In this document: piece after piece, positions 45,901-57,330 of the stretch
How positions within the stretch are numbered: position 1 is the first letter of the stretch
Layout of the letters: each line of letters begins with the position of its first letter
Origin: Artocarpus heterophyllus
Taxonomy: Eukaryota; Streptophyta; Magnoliopsida; Rosales; Moraceae
Direction of reading: 5' to 3'
NCBI GenBank assembly: GCA_025403435.1
Contig: CM046341.1
Coordinates: forward strand, 22,718,230 to 22,782,229
DNA: 64,000 bases
Translations under genes and position numbers: made by a program
The notes under the pieces: generated by a model
The model's input: only the letters and a program-made list of their open reading frames with translations
Told to the model about the DNA's origin: nothing
Database searches by the model: none

Positions 45901-46905
45901 CTACATAGATTATACTGACCTTAACAAAGCCTGCCCAAAATACTACTTCCCATTGCCCTGGATAGACCAACTGGTGGATGCAATAACCAGGCACAAGCTA
46001 CTAAGTTTTATGGATGCCTACTCCAAATATAACCAAATAAAGATGGCCGAAAAAGACCAGATAAAGACCGCCTTTACCACGAATCAAGGACTATTCTGCT
46101 ATGTAGTCATGCCATTCGGACTGAAGAACGCCGGGGCCACCTACCAGCATCTTGTGAACAAAATGTTTACACGGCTGATCAGGAAAACCATGAAGGTATA
46201 CATTGATGACATGCTCATCAAATCTGTCCAAGCAGTAGCCTTAGTGCCGATCTCCGAGCAAGCTTTGATATTCTCTAGAAACATAAGATGAAACTTAACC
46301 TGGCCAAGTGTGCATTTAGGGTGGAGTCAAGCAAGTTCCTCAGATTCATGGCTAACCATCGTGGTATTGAACTCAATCCTGCCAAGTTCTAAGCCGTGAT
46401 AGATATGCACTCTCCCCACACTATTAAGGAACTATAGAAGCTAACCGGCATGGCGGTAGCCCTGTCCAAGTTTGTCTCCCGGTCTACCAACAGGTGTCAA
46501 CCTTTTTTCTAATCAGTCAAAGGGAGGTTTGAGTAGAGCAAGGTGTGTGAAGAAGCATTCTAGAGTCTTAAAAGATATTTGGCCACACCTTTCTCCTATC
46601 CAAACCTTTATCAGGAGAGACACTTTATGCCTATCTAGTTGTTTTTGAAAAAGCCATAAGCTCGGTCCTCGTCCAAGAAGAAGACAATGTCTAGAAGCTA
46701 GTCTACTACACCAGTAAGGCATTTCAAGGCAGCAAGGAGCAGTACCCTCCATTGGAAAAGCTAGCACTTGCCTTTGTTGCCTTTGCCCGAAAGCTCCGAC
46801 CTTACTTCCAAGGGCACACAATTCAAGTCCCAACCAAATACCCCTTGCGCCAAATCCTCTAAAGTCCAAAAATATCTTGTCAAATGGCCAGGTGGTCAAT
46901 TGAGC
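45900..46905 (+). pseudogene. Element F RT and first RNase H
   Basis: RT runs from YIDYTDLNKACPK (about 45905) through FSMDAYSKYNQIKM-like and CYVVMPFGLKNAGATYQ to VYIDDMLIKS (about 46195-46230); the YxDD box is intact. The ORF 45953-46291 covers the core. The first RNase H follows at about 46650-46870 (VLVQEEDNV, KAFQGSKEQYPPLEKL) but has stops and a frame change. These copy element RNA into DNA in cytoplasmic particles. Confidence 0.75.
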
Positions 46906-47470
46906 TCGAGCAGTATGATATACACTTTGTGCCTTGGATGGCCATAAAGGTGCAAGCCTTAGCCGACTTCATCACAGAATTCACGGACGCTGGGCAGATC
47001 ACCCCTTCAGCCAAGAAGGCTCCCTTTGAAGAACAAGATGCCCCTAGCAGTAGTACTACTAAGCCCGAGCCCAAGTGGAAGTTCTTCTTAGATGGATCGT
47101 CAAGTGTGAGCAGCTCGAGCGCCGGTCTTATCCTTACTAGTCCAAACGGCTACAAGGCGAGTTACATGCTCCGCGTCAACTTCAAGGTGTCCAACAACGA
47201 AGCTGAATATGAAGCCTTGATAGCTAGACTCAGAATTATGTGCGACCTTGGGGTGGATTGTATCCGCATCCATAGCGATTCAATGCTCATTGTCTAGCAA
47301 GTCGCCGATGGGTTCCAAGCACAAATGGAATTTATGGCCATATATTTGAAAGAGGTTAAAGCCTTACTTGGACAATTTAAAGCCTATTCTTTCATTTAGA
47401 TCATGAGTTCCAAGAACGCAGAAGCTGACGTGCTCGCTCGACTAGCCTTGGGCCTGGAAGACAACGACTT
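46884..47470 (+). pseudogene. Element F second (archaeal-type) RNase H
   Basis: ORF 46884-47297 contains a linker (LADFITEFT) then FFLDGSSSVSSSSAGLIL, SNNEAEYEALIA and IRIHSDSMLIV. After one TAG the same frame gives NAEADVLARLA near 47417-47450. The order Asp, Glu, Asp, Asp fits an RNase H fold catalytic set. A second RNase H of this type, placed after the first, marks the Tat clade of plant Ty3/gypsy. All four acidic positions are still present. Confidence 0.75.
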
Positions 47471-48805
47471 GATGTTAGTTCCAGTAGAGAGGCTAGCCAA
47501 GCTGAGCATCAACAAGGAAGTAGTGAACGTAGCCAAAGAGCAAACAGACACTTGGATGGACCTGATCATCTAATACCTAACCACAACAGATATGCCCAAC
47601 AACCGAGAAGAAGCCCTACTTTTTCATAATAGCTTGGCCTGATATTCGATGATCAGGGGGAAACTCCACAAACGCAGCTACATAACACCCTATTAGAGGT
47701 GTATTGGGCCTGAAGAAGCTCAATTCCTTATGAAAGAAATCCACCATGGGTTGTCACACAAGGGGGCACTCCTTATCCCTTAAGTGCCTCTACCAAGGGT
47801 GCTACTGGCCGACCATGGATCAAGATTGCAAAGAATATGCACAAAAGTGCCTCTAATGCCAACAATTTGCCCGAGCAATTAGACAACATGCCAAGCCGCT
47901 CAACTCTATTATGACTGCCTGGCCATTCGTCAAGTGGGCTATTGACCTGATCGGACCCCTAACCCCAACTCGATCACAATTTAAGTATTGTATAGTGGCC
48001 ATCAACTACCTTACCAAGTGGGTAGAGGTCAAGCCCTACACCTACATGATTGAAGCCAAATGCACCAACTTCATTTGGAAGAACATTATTTTTTGATACG
48101 ACATCCCGCACACCATAGTCACCAACAACACTAAGCAGTTCAAAGTAGCCAGTCTCCTCCATATGTGTGAATAGCTTGGCACCAAAAAGGTTTTTTCCTC
48201 TCCGAGTATCCTCAGAGCAAATGACAAGTTGAAGTAGTCAACAAAACTATCAAGGACAACCTGAAGAAAAAACTAAAAGGGCTTAAAGACATGTGGATCG
48301 ACGAGCTCTTGAAGGTACTTTGGGTTTACCAGACTATAGCTCGGACTGCCATGGGAGAAACTCCATTCTCCTTAGTCTATGGAGCCAAAGCTATTATCCT
48401 AACTAAGGTTGGACTGCGGAGCTTCAGAGTTGAACATTATGACAAGCTACAAAATGCTGAACTTAAACATTATGACAAGCTACAAAATGCTAAACTTATG
48501 ATCTATGAGCTTAACCTATTAGAAAAGAAGAGAGATAAGGCCCTAATCCACACGCTGCCCGAAACCAAGCTGTTGCCTAGTACTATAACAAACGGGTCCA
48601 TCTGAGAAGTTTCAAAGTTTGTGATTTAGGCTTGAAGAAAGTCATCGTCCAACAGCCCAGACTCAGTTCCTTTGGACCTAAATGGGATAGCCCATTCAAG
48701 GTGGTTAGCATTGTCCAGCCAGGCACGTACAGAATCACTGACATGGGAGGAAATGTGCTCGGCTACCCCTGGAATGTTGAGCACTTAAAGAAGTTTTATT
48801 GTTGA
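47470..48805 (+). pseudogene. Element F integrase
   Basis: The integrase core is visible at 47911-48096 (WPFVKWAIDLIGPLTPTRSQ, then INYLTKWVEVKP), followed by TNNTKQF near 48120 and, after a frame change, the C-terminal part at 48291-48605 (MWIDELLKVLWVYQTIARTA, GETPFSLVYGAKAI). A 33-bp tandem duplication gives two copies of HYDKLQNAELK-like sequence (48434-48500). The tail near 48690-48805 reads SPFKVVSIVQPGTYRI and YPWNVEHLKKFYC before a TGA. There is no chromodomain, as expected for Tat. Confidence 0.75.
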
Positions 48806-49443
48806 CAAGAGACAGAAAGCCTTTTTTGATCCCTACACTTATTCTTTTTGTAACTAAGGATCTACCAAACAAAGTACAGAGATGTACAAAAAAGAAAAAA
48901 TCAATTTAAGATATACATTTAAAAAATTCCTTCGATCAATTCACACTTTAAAAAAGCCACAACTCCTAAAGAGGGGGGCTACTCTAACTCCCGACTAAGG
49001 GACCAATTAACACACGTGCCAACCACCAGTAGACTTAAAATAGTAGTTCGCCAGTCCAACACCTTATGGACGACCCGACCAACTGTCACACCAACTTGGT
49101 GATGACCTTGGGGAATTTAACTCCCAACCACAACTAGACTTTGTAAAAGTTATAAAGAACTTAAACAAGTCTAAGGGGGGCACAGGGCACTACATGCCAT
49201 CGTAGCTAGCCTAGATCAGACACATCAGACAAGCATTCCTAAACATAAGAGTCCGAGAAGTGGATACTTCTCCTGCTCAGCCAAAATAACCCAAGGAATA
49301 GTAAAGACAATCTGAGAAACATTTAACTTAAAAAAATAAAGTTTTTTTATTAATGTATATAGGAGGTACAAATAAGCAGGCACCTTTCAAACCCGGATAA
49401 AAGAAATAAAAAAGAAAAAGTACAAAAGAGTACAAAAAGTCCA
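48806..49443. other. Non-coding spacer of element F between pol and antisense ORF
   Basis: It contains A-rich and CCGACTAAGG-like unique sequence. No ORF with recognisable features. It would hold the 3' end of the antisense transcript and the untranslated part of the sense transcript. Confidence 0.4.
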
Positions 49444-51931
49444 TCAGCTCTGGGCCCCGACGTCACCATCCTCGGCGTCAAGGTCGAACACTGTGTCTTG
49501 GACTTCCAGAGCTCGAACTTCCTCGACCTGCTCTTCTTCCTCATCGGCCTCAGGCTCAACTATGAGCGACCAGCCCAAGGCAATGACCTCAGGTTGCTTT
49601 TCCATGACTCCTACAAGTCTTTCATCCCGAGTTAATATTGTCCGTGTAGTCGGCGGAGCCCTTGAACTCTTCCACTGCCTAGGCTAAGTTGTCGAGTAGC
49701 ACCTCCCTCAAGAACTATTCGTATTAATCCCGAATGGCCTAAACCTTGTTTGTTTCTTTATGGAGGGTGGCCCAAGCCTATTCTGCCTTAGCCTGTGCCT
49801 GGTCGGCCTCCTCCCGAGCTTTCTTGGTCTCATCCTCAATTCGAGTCACATTGGTCTTTACCTGTGAAAGCTCATCCTGCTTCTCCTTGAATATTTTTTC
49901 ACTCAATCCTTCTCCTCAATGGCCCTACCAGCCTTTCTCCACTCAGTGTGGATAGTATGTTCGGCTAGGAGCTTTGTGACCTTTAGGTATGAACAGACCT
50001 CAAGAGCATGGATCAGAAATCAAAAAAATAAATAAGTAGTAAAGAGCTCGGGACACGAACCGGGCATACCTGGACGGTGAGCAGAAACAGTCTGAGAACT
50101 TTTGGTCCTAAGTCACCTCAAAAAATTCCTCATTCGACATTGCTTGCCTAATGGTCTAGATCATTACGGGGCACGTAGGACAGCGCCTCCTCGACAAATC
50201 GGCTAGCGGTGGCGGGATGATGATGACGACTACTAGAAGGTTGCCTTCCCCATGGCTTGATGAGTCCCTCAGACTTATAGACGGTGGCAAGGCGCTCGAT
50301 GAGGCGCTCGGGCTCCTTAGTCCTCTTCCTTTTAGACCCGACAATCCCCTTGCCTTTGCATCGATGAAGCTCATTATCCTATGCCTCTCCTGCCTGGACA
50401 TCCCTTTTGAAGACATTTTTACAAGAAGAAAATTACCAAGTCAAGATAGCTTGACAATAACATCAAAAAAAAAACACGGGGTAGACCTCCTATTCAGAGC
50501 TAGCTTGACGGGTAAAGCAGCCTTATTACGTCCCCGAGCTCTTCATCGGCAATGGACGGCCCTAAACCAAGGGAACCACTAGAATGTCCTCGAAACTAGA
50601 CGATGATGGCTCCCCTATTGGATGCCTGAATCGGTAAGTACTTGGCCCTGAGACATCAGCAACGCTACGCTCTATGATTGTCACTTGCTCAGCAGGTCAA
50701 GCACGTGGAATGCCATCATGTTAGGGGTTAGTTGAGCTAGACCCCCTAAACCAGCCATGGTAGGCGAGATTCATCTTTCGTAGCAAGAAGGCCTATTGCT
50801 GATAAGCTTTAGGCTTTTAGTATAACTCCTCTACAACAGCAATGACTTTGCTCGGTGCCCATGGTCTCTTCGACCATATATGTCCCTACTTGAACCTCCT
50901 CAAGACCTCCTAATCTTTAGGCACCACCTCACTGGCCTAAGACATCTAGTTCCCCCCCATGTAGAACCACTCAAATTTTTAGAGCTTATTCAAGTAGGGA
51001 TTCCCAGGGATGAAATCCTTCTTAAAGCCAGTAAAGTAATACCAACTTGTTTGCCGAGGAAGCCTCTTTATCTTGAAGACCTACTTGAAGGTTTCCCATG
51101 GTATCTCGATCACATTGTAGTACCTCTACAGGACGTACATCCCGATCAAGGATCAATAATAGTTTGGGTTCAGCTGAACAAGGCATACGTTCAAATCATT
51201 AAGTGGCCACCAGAGGAAGGGATGAAATGGAAGGAGGAGTCCTACTCGAAAAAACTCTATGTACAATTTGATGTACCCCTCTGGTAAGTCCACTAGAGAA
51301 TCCCTATCCCTAAGTACCCTCGGGACAACATCATCGGGAATATTGGGAATTTGGTATTTTTGACATAAGGCTTCGAGTCAGCTCAACATTAATGCTAAAG
51401 TATATCCTGCCATTGAAGTCTGGCCAGGCTGATCTCTTCTTAAGGCAACTATTCCATGGACCCTGGTCGCTACGGCAGGTCTCTCCTCCTAAGCTTCATT
51501 GTCCTCATCCTCAGCCTCGTCACCTCTGGGTAGCCGATTCTCCTTGATGGATAGACCGATGGATACTTCTCCCATTATAGTAGATGAAGTCTCAACGACC
51601 CGACCAAAGGTGCTCGGCACATTAGTGGCTACCACCAAGCTGGCATGTTTTCGAGCTGAAACCCGAGACGTGGTTGTGGTGGCCGCCCCGATGTATGAGT
51701 CCTCGCCCTTGCATAGTTTGATCTGGCATCGCCCTTTAATCATGTCGAGGAACTCTCTCTCTAGGACTGTCCCCTCACCATGGCTAAGAATCTCTAATAG
51801 CCAGGTTGCCGCGTCCTAGTCGGTCAAGTTTCTTTTGTGTCCACCTCCTCGGTTCCAAATCGGTCAGTCTAGGTGCTATCATCTGACCTGGAGGTAAATG
51901 AATTGTTCTAGGAATCACTTAAGTCACTCAT
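49444..51931 (-). pseudogene. Element F antisense ORF (putative gypsy-type transposon domain plus coiled coil)
   Basis: On the minus strand, from ATG at 51931 (MSDLSDS…) to TGA at 49444. One frame can be followed from about 51850 to 50760, broken by in-frame TAG/TGA codons but few shifts. Its middle (51330-51050) reads LEALCQKYQIPNIPDDVV, then PEGYIKLYIEFFRVGLLLPF and QLNPNYY, resembling the plant domain filed as putative gypsy-type transposon (Transposase_28, PF04195). WYYFTGFKKDFIPGNPY follows. A heptad-like, charged stretch (KEKQDELSQVKTNV, AREEADQAQAKAE) near 49890-49780 suggests a coiled coil, and the C-terminus is acidic. Function is unknown; antisense ORFs between pol and 3' LTR are known in some Tat elements. 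Family naming is from memory of motif pattern. Confidence 0.65.
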
Positions 51932-52085
51932 GGATAAGTTCTATTTAGGAATTACCTACTTAAGTATAAAGTTGTTCGGGTCTAGAAATAAAGTCCTGGG
52001 ATTACTGTCTACTGCTCAGTAGCTAAAACTCGAAAGTTCAAAAATCTAGTCGTGCTAACACTCTAGAACAACGAGGAATCAACCC

Positions 52086-52095
52086 ATATTTATAG
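52086..52095 (-). promoter_or_regulatory. TATA box for the antisense ORF
   Basis: The minus strand reads GGCTATAAATATGGG. It lies 155 bp upstream of the antisense ATG and inside the element rather than in the LTR, so the antisense gene seems to have its own promoter. No other strong TATA match is seen nearby. Confidence 0.55.
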
Positions 52096-52295
52096 CCAAA
52101 ACTTGGGCGCGAAACTCGAAGAGACGCAATGATTGTGCTCATCAGAGAAGCAACCAGCTACGTGCTGACACATGTCCCGTCAAGCTTGACAGCATGTCTC
52201 CCTAACTTCTATCACCCCAGGACAAAGCTTGAAGGCCAACCCAAGCCGACCACACCCTCTCTGCATAGTCCACCCAACCAACCACCGACTATGTG

Positions 52296-52416
52296 CACTA
52301 GGGGGCTACTGTTTGGGGTGTATTTGGCATTATCCCAAAGAACTACCTTCGTGGCAGCTGGGTGACTGTGATTGGCAAATGTCATCGAGAAAACGACCTA
52401 CAACTTCCTGAGATCG
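52296..52416 (+). repeat. Element F polypurine tract and truncated 3' LTR
   Basis: CACTAGGGGGCTAC (52296-52309) precedes TGTTTGGGGTG, which matches the first roughly 107 bp of the 5' LTR up to TCCTGAGAT. After that the sequence is unrelated, so about 500 bp of the LTR, including its TATA box, is gone. Confidence 0.75.
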
Positions 52417-53372
52417 GTCCTTGATCTCGTGTCTGTTAACACACTTTAAAATAACCCCAAGTATAAGGTTGTCTCAAGTAATACTTACTCGGTGAATCCG
52501 AGGTTGAACCCACAGGGAAGGATTTTATTCAATTCCAATGCATAGATTATATTCACTTTTTCTTTTTATTTAAGCTGAAAAATATGAGGATTAATATTTT
52601 TATTCACAGAATATATTTACAATATTTACACAATTTTACAACATTTTGCATACTTTGTTTTTGACAATGTAGAACTTTAATAACAAGAAATGCAAAAAAA
52701 ATTAAAATAAAACTTTGACAACAAGTACAGATAATTTTAAAATAACTTAAGCAGAGTAACGACAATAACAACGGCAATTTAAAGAAATAAAGAGAGAGAT
52801 CGGCTGACGATGGAGCTACTGGAGTGGTGGAGCTGCAACGGCGACTATGGAGGTATTTTTGTTCTAATGGTGGAAATGAAGGTTGAACAGCATGTTAGGC
52901 GTCTATGGAGGTTGAGTCGTGGTGTTAAGGTTTTGTTTGGACATGTTTTAGAATTAAGGATCCATATTAAAAGTTTTATTACATCAATGGCTAAGATTTA
53001 ATTTGTTTTTAATCCCTTGTAATGAAGCCTATATGTTTAATTATAAGCTCGTTTCATAGCAGTCATTAGATGACAATCCAACAGTCAATATTTTGTTCTC
53101 TTCGATGAAGAATTATAGCATTCTCTACCACAGCTGACAACTTTTAAAGCCTTGTGAATTCAATGATCTTTTTCCATCCCTTTGTTTATTGTATTTTTCT
53201 TGTGCAAGTTTTCTAACTATTTCTTTTTTTGTTTTACCAAGATTTACCGATAGATTTTCGTCATTGGTAAGTGGAGTGCGATGTATGTGGAAGAAAACAA
53301 TTATTTGGTATAAGTTTTGTCGAGAGAAAACAAGTAGTGTCTATAGACTAGGATGGCCAATTAAAGCTTCAG
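52417..53372. other. Unassigned interval after the F breakpoint
   Basis: From about 52434 it carries CCCCAAGTATAAGGTTG and GGTTGAACCCACAGGG, a style of sequence I associate with non-coding parts of plant retroelements but cannot assign. The ORF at 52810-53001 has no recognisable similarity. Confidence 0.3.
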
Positions 53373-53528
53373 AGTATGTTTAGAAACATAGTTAAAACTA
53401 ATAAATTGGAACCAAAATATTACAGCATATGAGAGCTTTATACTGTAACATAAGTTTATTATAATGTGAGAGCTTTATAATATAACAGTTGAAACTAATA
53501 AGTTAAAACGAATTTGTCAAACACACTA
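53373..53528 (+). mobile_element. Diverged copy of the MITE family seen at 39299
   Basis: Imperfect terminal inverted repeats AGTATGTTTAG and AGTGTGTTTGAC (right end inverted). The interior shares TACAGTATAAAGCTCTCA (on the minus strand) with TACAGTGTAAAGCTCTCA of the first copy. Target-site duplication not recognisable. Confidence 0.5.
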
Positions 53529-54303
53529 TGTTTATTATTGCTTCTCAACCATCTAATGGTATTCTGCTTAGATCTTATCTTGGATCCCATCTTGCGACTC
53601 TCATTCATGCGATAATTTCAATGTTCATACCAGTATTTATGGTAGCTTTTTTATATTTTGAACTACCAATATTTAGGTCAAGTCATCTAGAGAGTAGGTA
53701 GGTTAATTTACATTGATCTAATAATTAAGTGGGGCAACCTTTCGTGCCGGATGGTTATCTTTCCATTTTAAAAAGGAAATATACAAAAAAAAAATTAAAA
53801 AAATTCTTCATTGAGACAGTTCATGTCCAACTTAAAAAATAGGGTCAAATGTGGTTGCTAAAGTTCTCTGAGTTGTCTCACGGCGCTTAAGAGAGTTAAA
53901 AGGTATTGCAAATTGTTCTCTTTGTCAAAGTTGGAGTGACAAAAATCTCAAGTAATCTAATATTTTGAATTCAAAACATTAGAAAATTGGACGGACAATT
54001 AAAGTCTATCTTCACAATTATCCAACCTTAGTCCTCATATAGTTGTGAGAGCTCAACGTAGGTCCCATGTGGGGCTTAGAAAACATAAAGGTTGAAAAAC
54101 TCTTTACATTCTCGTAGAGTTAAAAGCCCTATCACTTATAAAACTATAAACCTCATTCTAGTATACAGTGTATTTTTTATATGGATAAATTATTTTGTTA
54201 ATAGCTAAGTTATAACCGCGTGAGATTATATAGAATTACCTAAGTTGAGAGTTGTCACCACACACAGATGACAGCTGTTGAGCATTTATAACACATTTTG
54301 GCT
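53529..54303. other. Non-coding interval
   Basis: AT-rich, without ORFs of note or clear repeats. Confidence 0.3.
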
Positions 54304-54317
54304 GAGGTTGAGTGTTT

Positions 54318-54818
54318 TTTTTTTTTTTTAAGAGAAACTGAACTTTAATTCAAATGGGAAATGTCTGCTAGGACAGTTGAACTGACATAATGTGGCATAG
54401 CCTTCAACCAAACTGAATTTACACCAAAATAAATAGCACGTTTAGCTAACAAGTGAGTTACATTATTTCCAATACGAGAGACGTAACAAACTGTGTCACT
54501 ATTAGCTTAAGAAATACCATCTTGAATATTTTCAATTATATTAGCTTTGGAGCCTCGATCATTTGAACTCGTGACAGCTTTGTACCCATTAAAAGCATCT
54601 GTTTCGACGGCCCAAACTGTAAAACTGTAAAGCCTCTTTCTAAGGCAAACCACACTCCTTCCGCCATAGCCAAAAACTCACCCAAGTGTGGTTTGACACG
54701 GCCCATAAGACGTTTCGACATTGCACAAATCACTGTCCCTGTATCGTCTCTAATTACAATTTCTACTCCAGAGAAATCCAAACTTTCATTGACAGCAGCG
54801 TCCACATTAATCTTCATG
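54318..54818 (-). mobile_element. 5'-truncated LINE insertion with RNase H tail
   Basis: The minus strand encodes KINVDAAV, DFSGVEIVIRDDTGTVICAM, GEFLAMAEGVWFAL and, after stops, NNVTHLLAKRAIYFG, the pattern of the plant RNase H (RVT_3 type) found at the end of many LINE ORF2 proteins. It ends with a poly(A) tail, seen as T15 at 54315-54329. A 14-bp direct repeat GAGGTTGAGTGTTT flanks it (54304-54317 and 54819-54832), the target-site duplication of target-primed reverse transcription. Only the last roughly 500 bp of the source was inserted, so it was dead on arrival. The ORF start upstream of KINVD is flanking DNA. Confidence 0.75.
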
Positions 54819-54832
54819 GAGGTTGAGTGTTT

Positions 54833-55709
54833 ATTGACATATGTAACGTTATTATTTTTCTTAAACAAATCACATTCTCACTTTAGATTCACATATCATA
54901 ATTTATTTTCACATTATAATATTAGGACTTGCCCATCATTACAGAGCGTCAAACAATCTTACATTTTTTTTAAGTGATAACGCAATTATGACAATGTCTT
55001 TTTTTTAACCAATGATTAATCATTTGGGATCCCTGGTTTAATAGCAATATGTAAAGAAATACAGATACTCAAGTGTGGATTACTTGTACACTTTGTGGTT
55101 CTCTATTACTATTGCAGCCTAAAATTTTGGCCAGACCATGAAGCAATTTATTGCAAATTGAATCCAATTCCAAAGCTGAGCTACACATTGATAAAACATT
55201 AGGGGATATACTTTAAAAAAAAAAGGTCAGACTCGTCAATTGTCTTGTGAGTTTTTCAGCAAATGGAAAAAAAAAAGGGGGAAAAATGTTGCATAACCTT
55301 GTAGAGTTATGGCTCCACCCTTTTAAAGAGGTGGGTCCTTGCTGTAAGATCCAAGTGAGTCCTACAAGTGAGGCATATCTTTTGTGAGAGGGTGGAATTG
55401 TAGTCTCTGGAGACAATAGTATTGAAAAAAAAAATAGAAGACTTCATTTGACCTTGTTCATATGACAAGCTAAAGATAGATTATATGGAAACATGTAACC
55501 TGTAAGTGATAGAAAACTGCATATGTGGGTATCCATGGTCAAGTTGTCTTCGTCAACACTTTTCCATCAAAAAAAAAAAGAGAGAGGAAGAAGAAGTTTT
55601 GCCCAACAAGTTTTGAAGTCGTAATAAAGGTAAGAAGAGCTCGAAAGGATGGAAGTTGTTTGTGAAAGTAAGAGTAAATTTTCAAACATTAATCTTCTTC
55701 TACCTGCTC
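54833..55709. other. Non-coding interval
   Basis: Simple-sequence A-runs (55213-55222, 55266-55275, 55567-55578) but no supported gene or repeat boundary. Confidence 0.3.
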
Positions 55710-56415
55710 TGTTGCTTTCCGTCGTAATCCTTGCTGCTCTTTCTTGGGAGGGTCAGGTATTGATTTGCAAAAAACACTTTAACGCTCAAGTCAACCAAAC
55801 AATAGTGGAGATATTTTGAGGATAAAGAAAAGAAAAAATGAAGAGAGAGAATTATGGAAGAGAGAAAATGATCATTTTTCTTGCGCTTCACGTTCTATTT
55901 ATAGTTGATTTGCACTAATATGATGATTGTTAGGACAATCATCATATTTAAGATACACGTCACATTCCTTTATGGGGCTTAGGGTTTTCTAAGATTTTTT
56001 CTTCTAAGATAGTGCCCAATAAAAATGTTCATTATTCCTTTTTCATGTCTCTTCCTTTAGGATTTGTATACATTTACATGTTCCTTCTTGTTGGGCAAGC
56101 AATGGCACATATTTTTAGTTATTAGTGCTTTTTATGACACACAGACACGTGTGTCCTTCTAGATTGGTCACCTTGACATTATTTGTATTACTCGATCTTG
56201 ATCAACTCGACCTTCATCTCGATTTGCCTTTTTTTTTATTTAGATGAAGATCAATCTTCTTTACTCGAGCTTGTCGGAGTTCTCTGGTTTTACCCATATC
56301 GGTTACTATACTTCAAATCATTCCTCTTTCATCTACAGTGGTGATCAATGGTTGATGTCCACCATTGAAGGTATACATGTCGGTATATTATTGGTTTGGT
56401 AGAAAATCCCCAACA
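55710..56415 (-). mobile_element. J: probable Tat-type solo LTR (minus strand)
   Basis: On the minus strand it begins TGTTGGGGATTTTCTACC (at 56415), like the TGTTGGGG start of F, and could end …GAAAGCAACA at 55710. It has a TATA box CTATAAATAG (55895-55904, minus) followed by GACTTGAGCGTTAAAG, which parallels CTGACTTGAGCGTCGGAG in LTR F. No target-site duplication was found, and the left end is a guess. No coding sequence is attached. Confidence 0.45.
55895..55904 (-). promoter_or_regulatory. TATA box in LTR J
   Basis: CTATAAATAG on the minus strand, about 515 bp from the presumed LTR start and shortly before a GACTTGAGCG motif shared with LTR F. Confidence 0.45.
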
Positions 56416-57330
56416 AAAAAGTAACCTCATATATAATGCCTTCTTTTTTTGGGAGGTGAACAATACAAGTCATTGTTGAAGTATGTCTTTTAGAAAACAA
56501 GGATTTCGTGACAGGGAATTTTGCATCACGTTTTGTTGAAATTCATCTTTACATCAAGATATGACATTTTAATGAAAATGACATTATAAAAAGCGCAATA
56601 CTAGTAAGGGCCCTGCCATAGAATTTTTTTAAGGAAAATTAAATCATAGATGTCATAGCAAATTATGCAGATTATTGAGAATATAACTTATCGCCCGGTT
56701 CCAAGACCGTTGTGGTGATTCGAGTTTATTTAAAGAAATTTGCTTTTGTTTTTCCAAAAGGCAAAATGTACATAGATCGCATTCGTGTCACTTTTCATTG
56801 TTCTCTAATAATTAGCTTTCTTTTTTTTTTTTTAAGAATCTTATGCAAAGCCACTTAGAGCTCACCTTCCTTTGTCGCTTTCCTTTTGAGAAATTAATTC
56901 TACTTTCTCTACTCTCTACTCATCTTATTTTAGTCTTCTCCTCTATCCTTCCTCCTCCGGGTGATTTCTTTTGTTATGGAAAGGAGGAGAAAAGAAACTT
57001 TCGTGCGATTACATAAAAGGACAACTGGTCCAACAGGGAAGTTGCTCGGAATCAGAACAAAGCAAAGACGATTATTGATAGAACATCATGGAGATAAATA
57101 AAAGATGGACCTTGCTGTTAAAAGAAGGTGGACAAGAGTTAGGAAGGTCCATGATAGCATGTATCGGAAAAGTACAATTGTGTATACGTCCAGGGCAAAA
57201 GAAAAAAGGCCCTTAGCTAGACAATATATTTTTAACAGTCCCTTTAATATCTAACTTTCTATTGATTACTTTATGTAAAATAGCGTTTTCGTAAATGAAT
57301 TTTTGTGTTATAGGTACTAGAATTCAATAA
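56416..57330. other. Non-coding interval
   Basis: No gene or repeat boundary recognised. Contains a T12-13 run near 56820 and pyrimidine-rich sequence near 56880-56960. Confidence 0.3.

Larger units (their letters stand above)
39736..52416 (+). mobile_element. Element F: Tat-lineage Ty3/gypsy element (old, interrupted)
   Basis: The 5' LTR is 39736-40359. A probable primer site follows at about 40362 (TGGCGCTAAAAGG). Gag/leader is interrupted by solo LTR E, pol ends near 48805, an antisense ORF occupies 49444-51931, a polypurine tract is at 52296-52309 and a truncated 3' LTR at 52310-52416. The 5' and 3' LTRs match only over their first roughly 110 bp (GTGTACTTGGCATTA versus GTGTATTTGGCATTA) and are visibly diverged. 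A second RNase H after the first, and an antisense ORF, are features of the plant Tat clade. Confidence 0.85.

Noticed and set aside
49493..49955. Ser-rich plus-strand ORFs in the 3' part of F
   Set aside because: They are shadows of the coiled-coil and acidic part of the antisense ORF.
55650..55816. Possible first exon: 55-codon plus-strand ORF with a hydrophobic segment (LLLPALLLSVVILAAL) and a CAG|GTATTG donor-like site
   Set aside because: It overlaps the presumed end of LTR J on the other strand, and no following exon was found.
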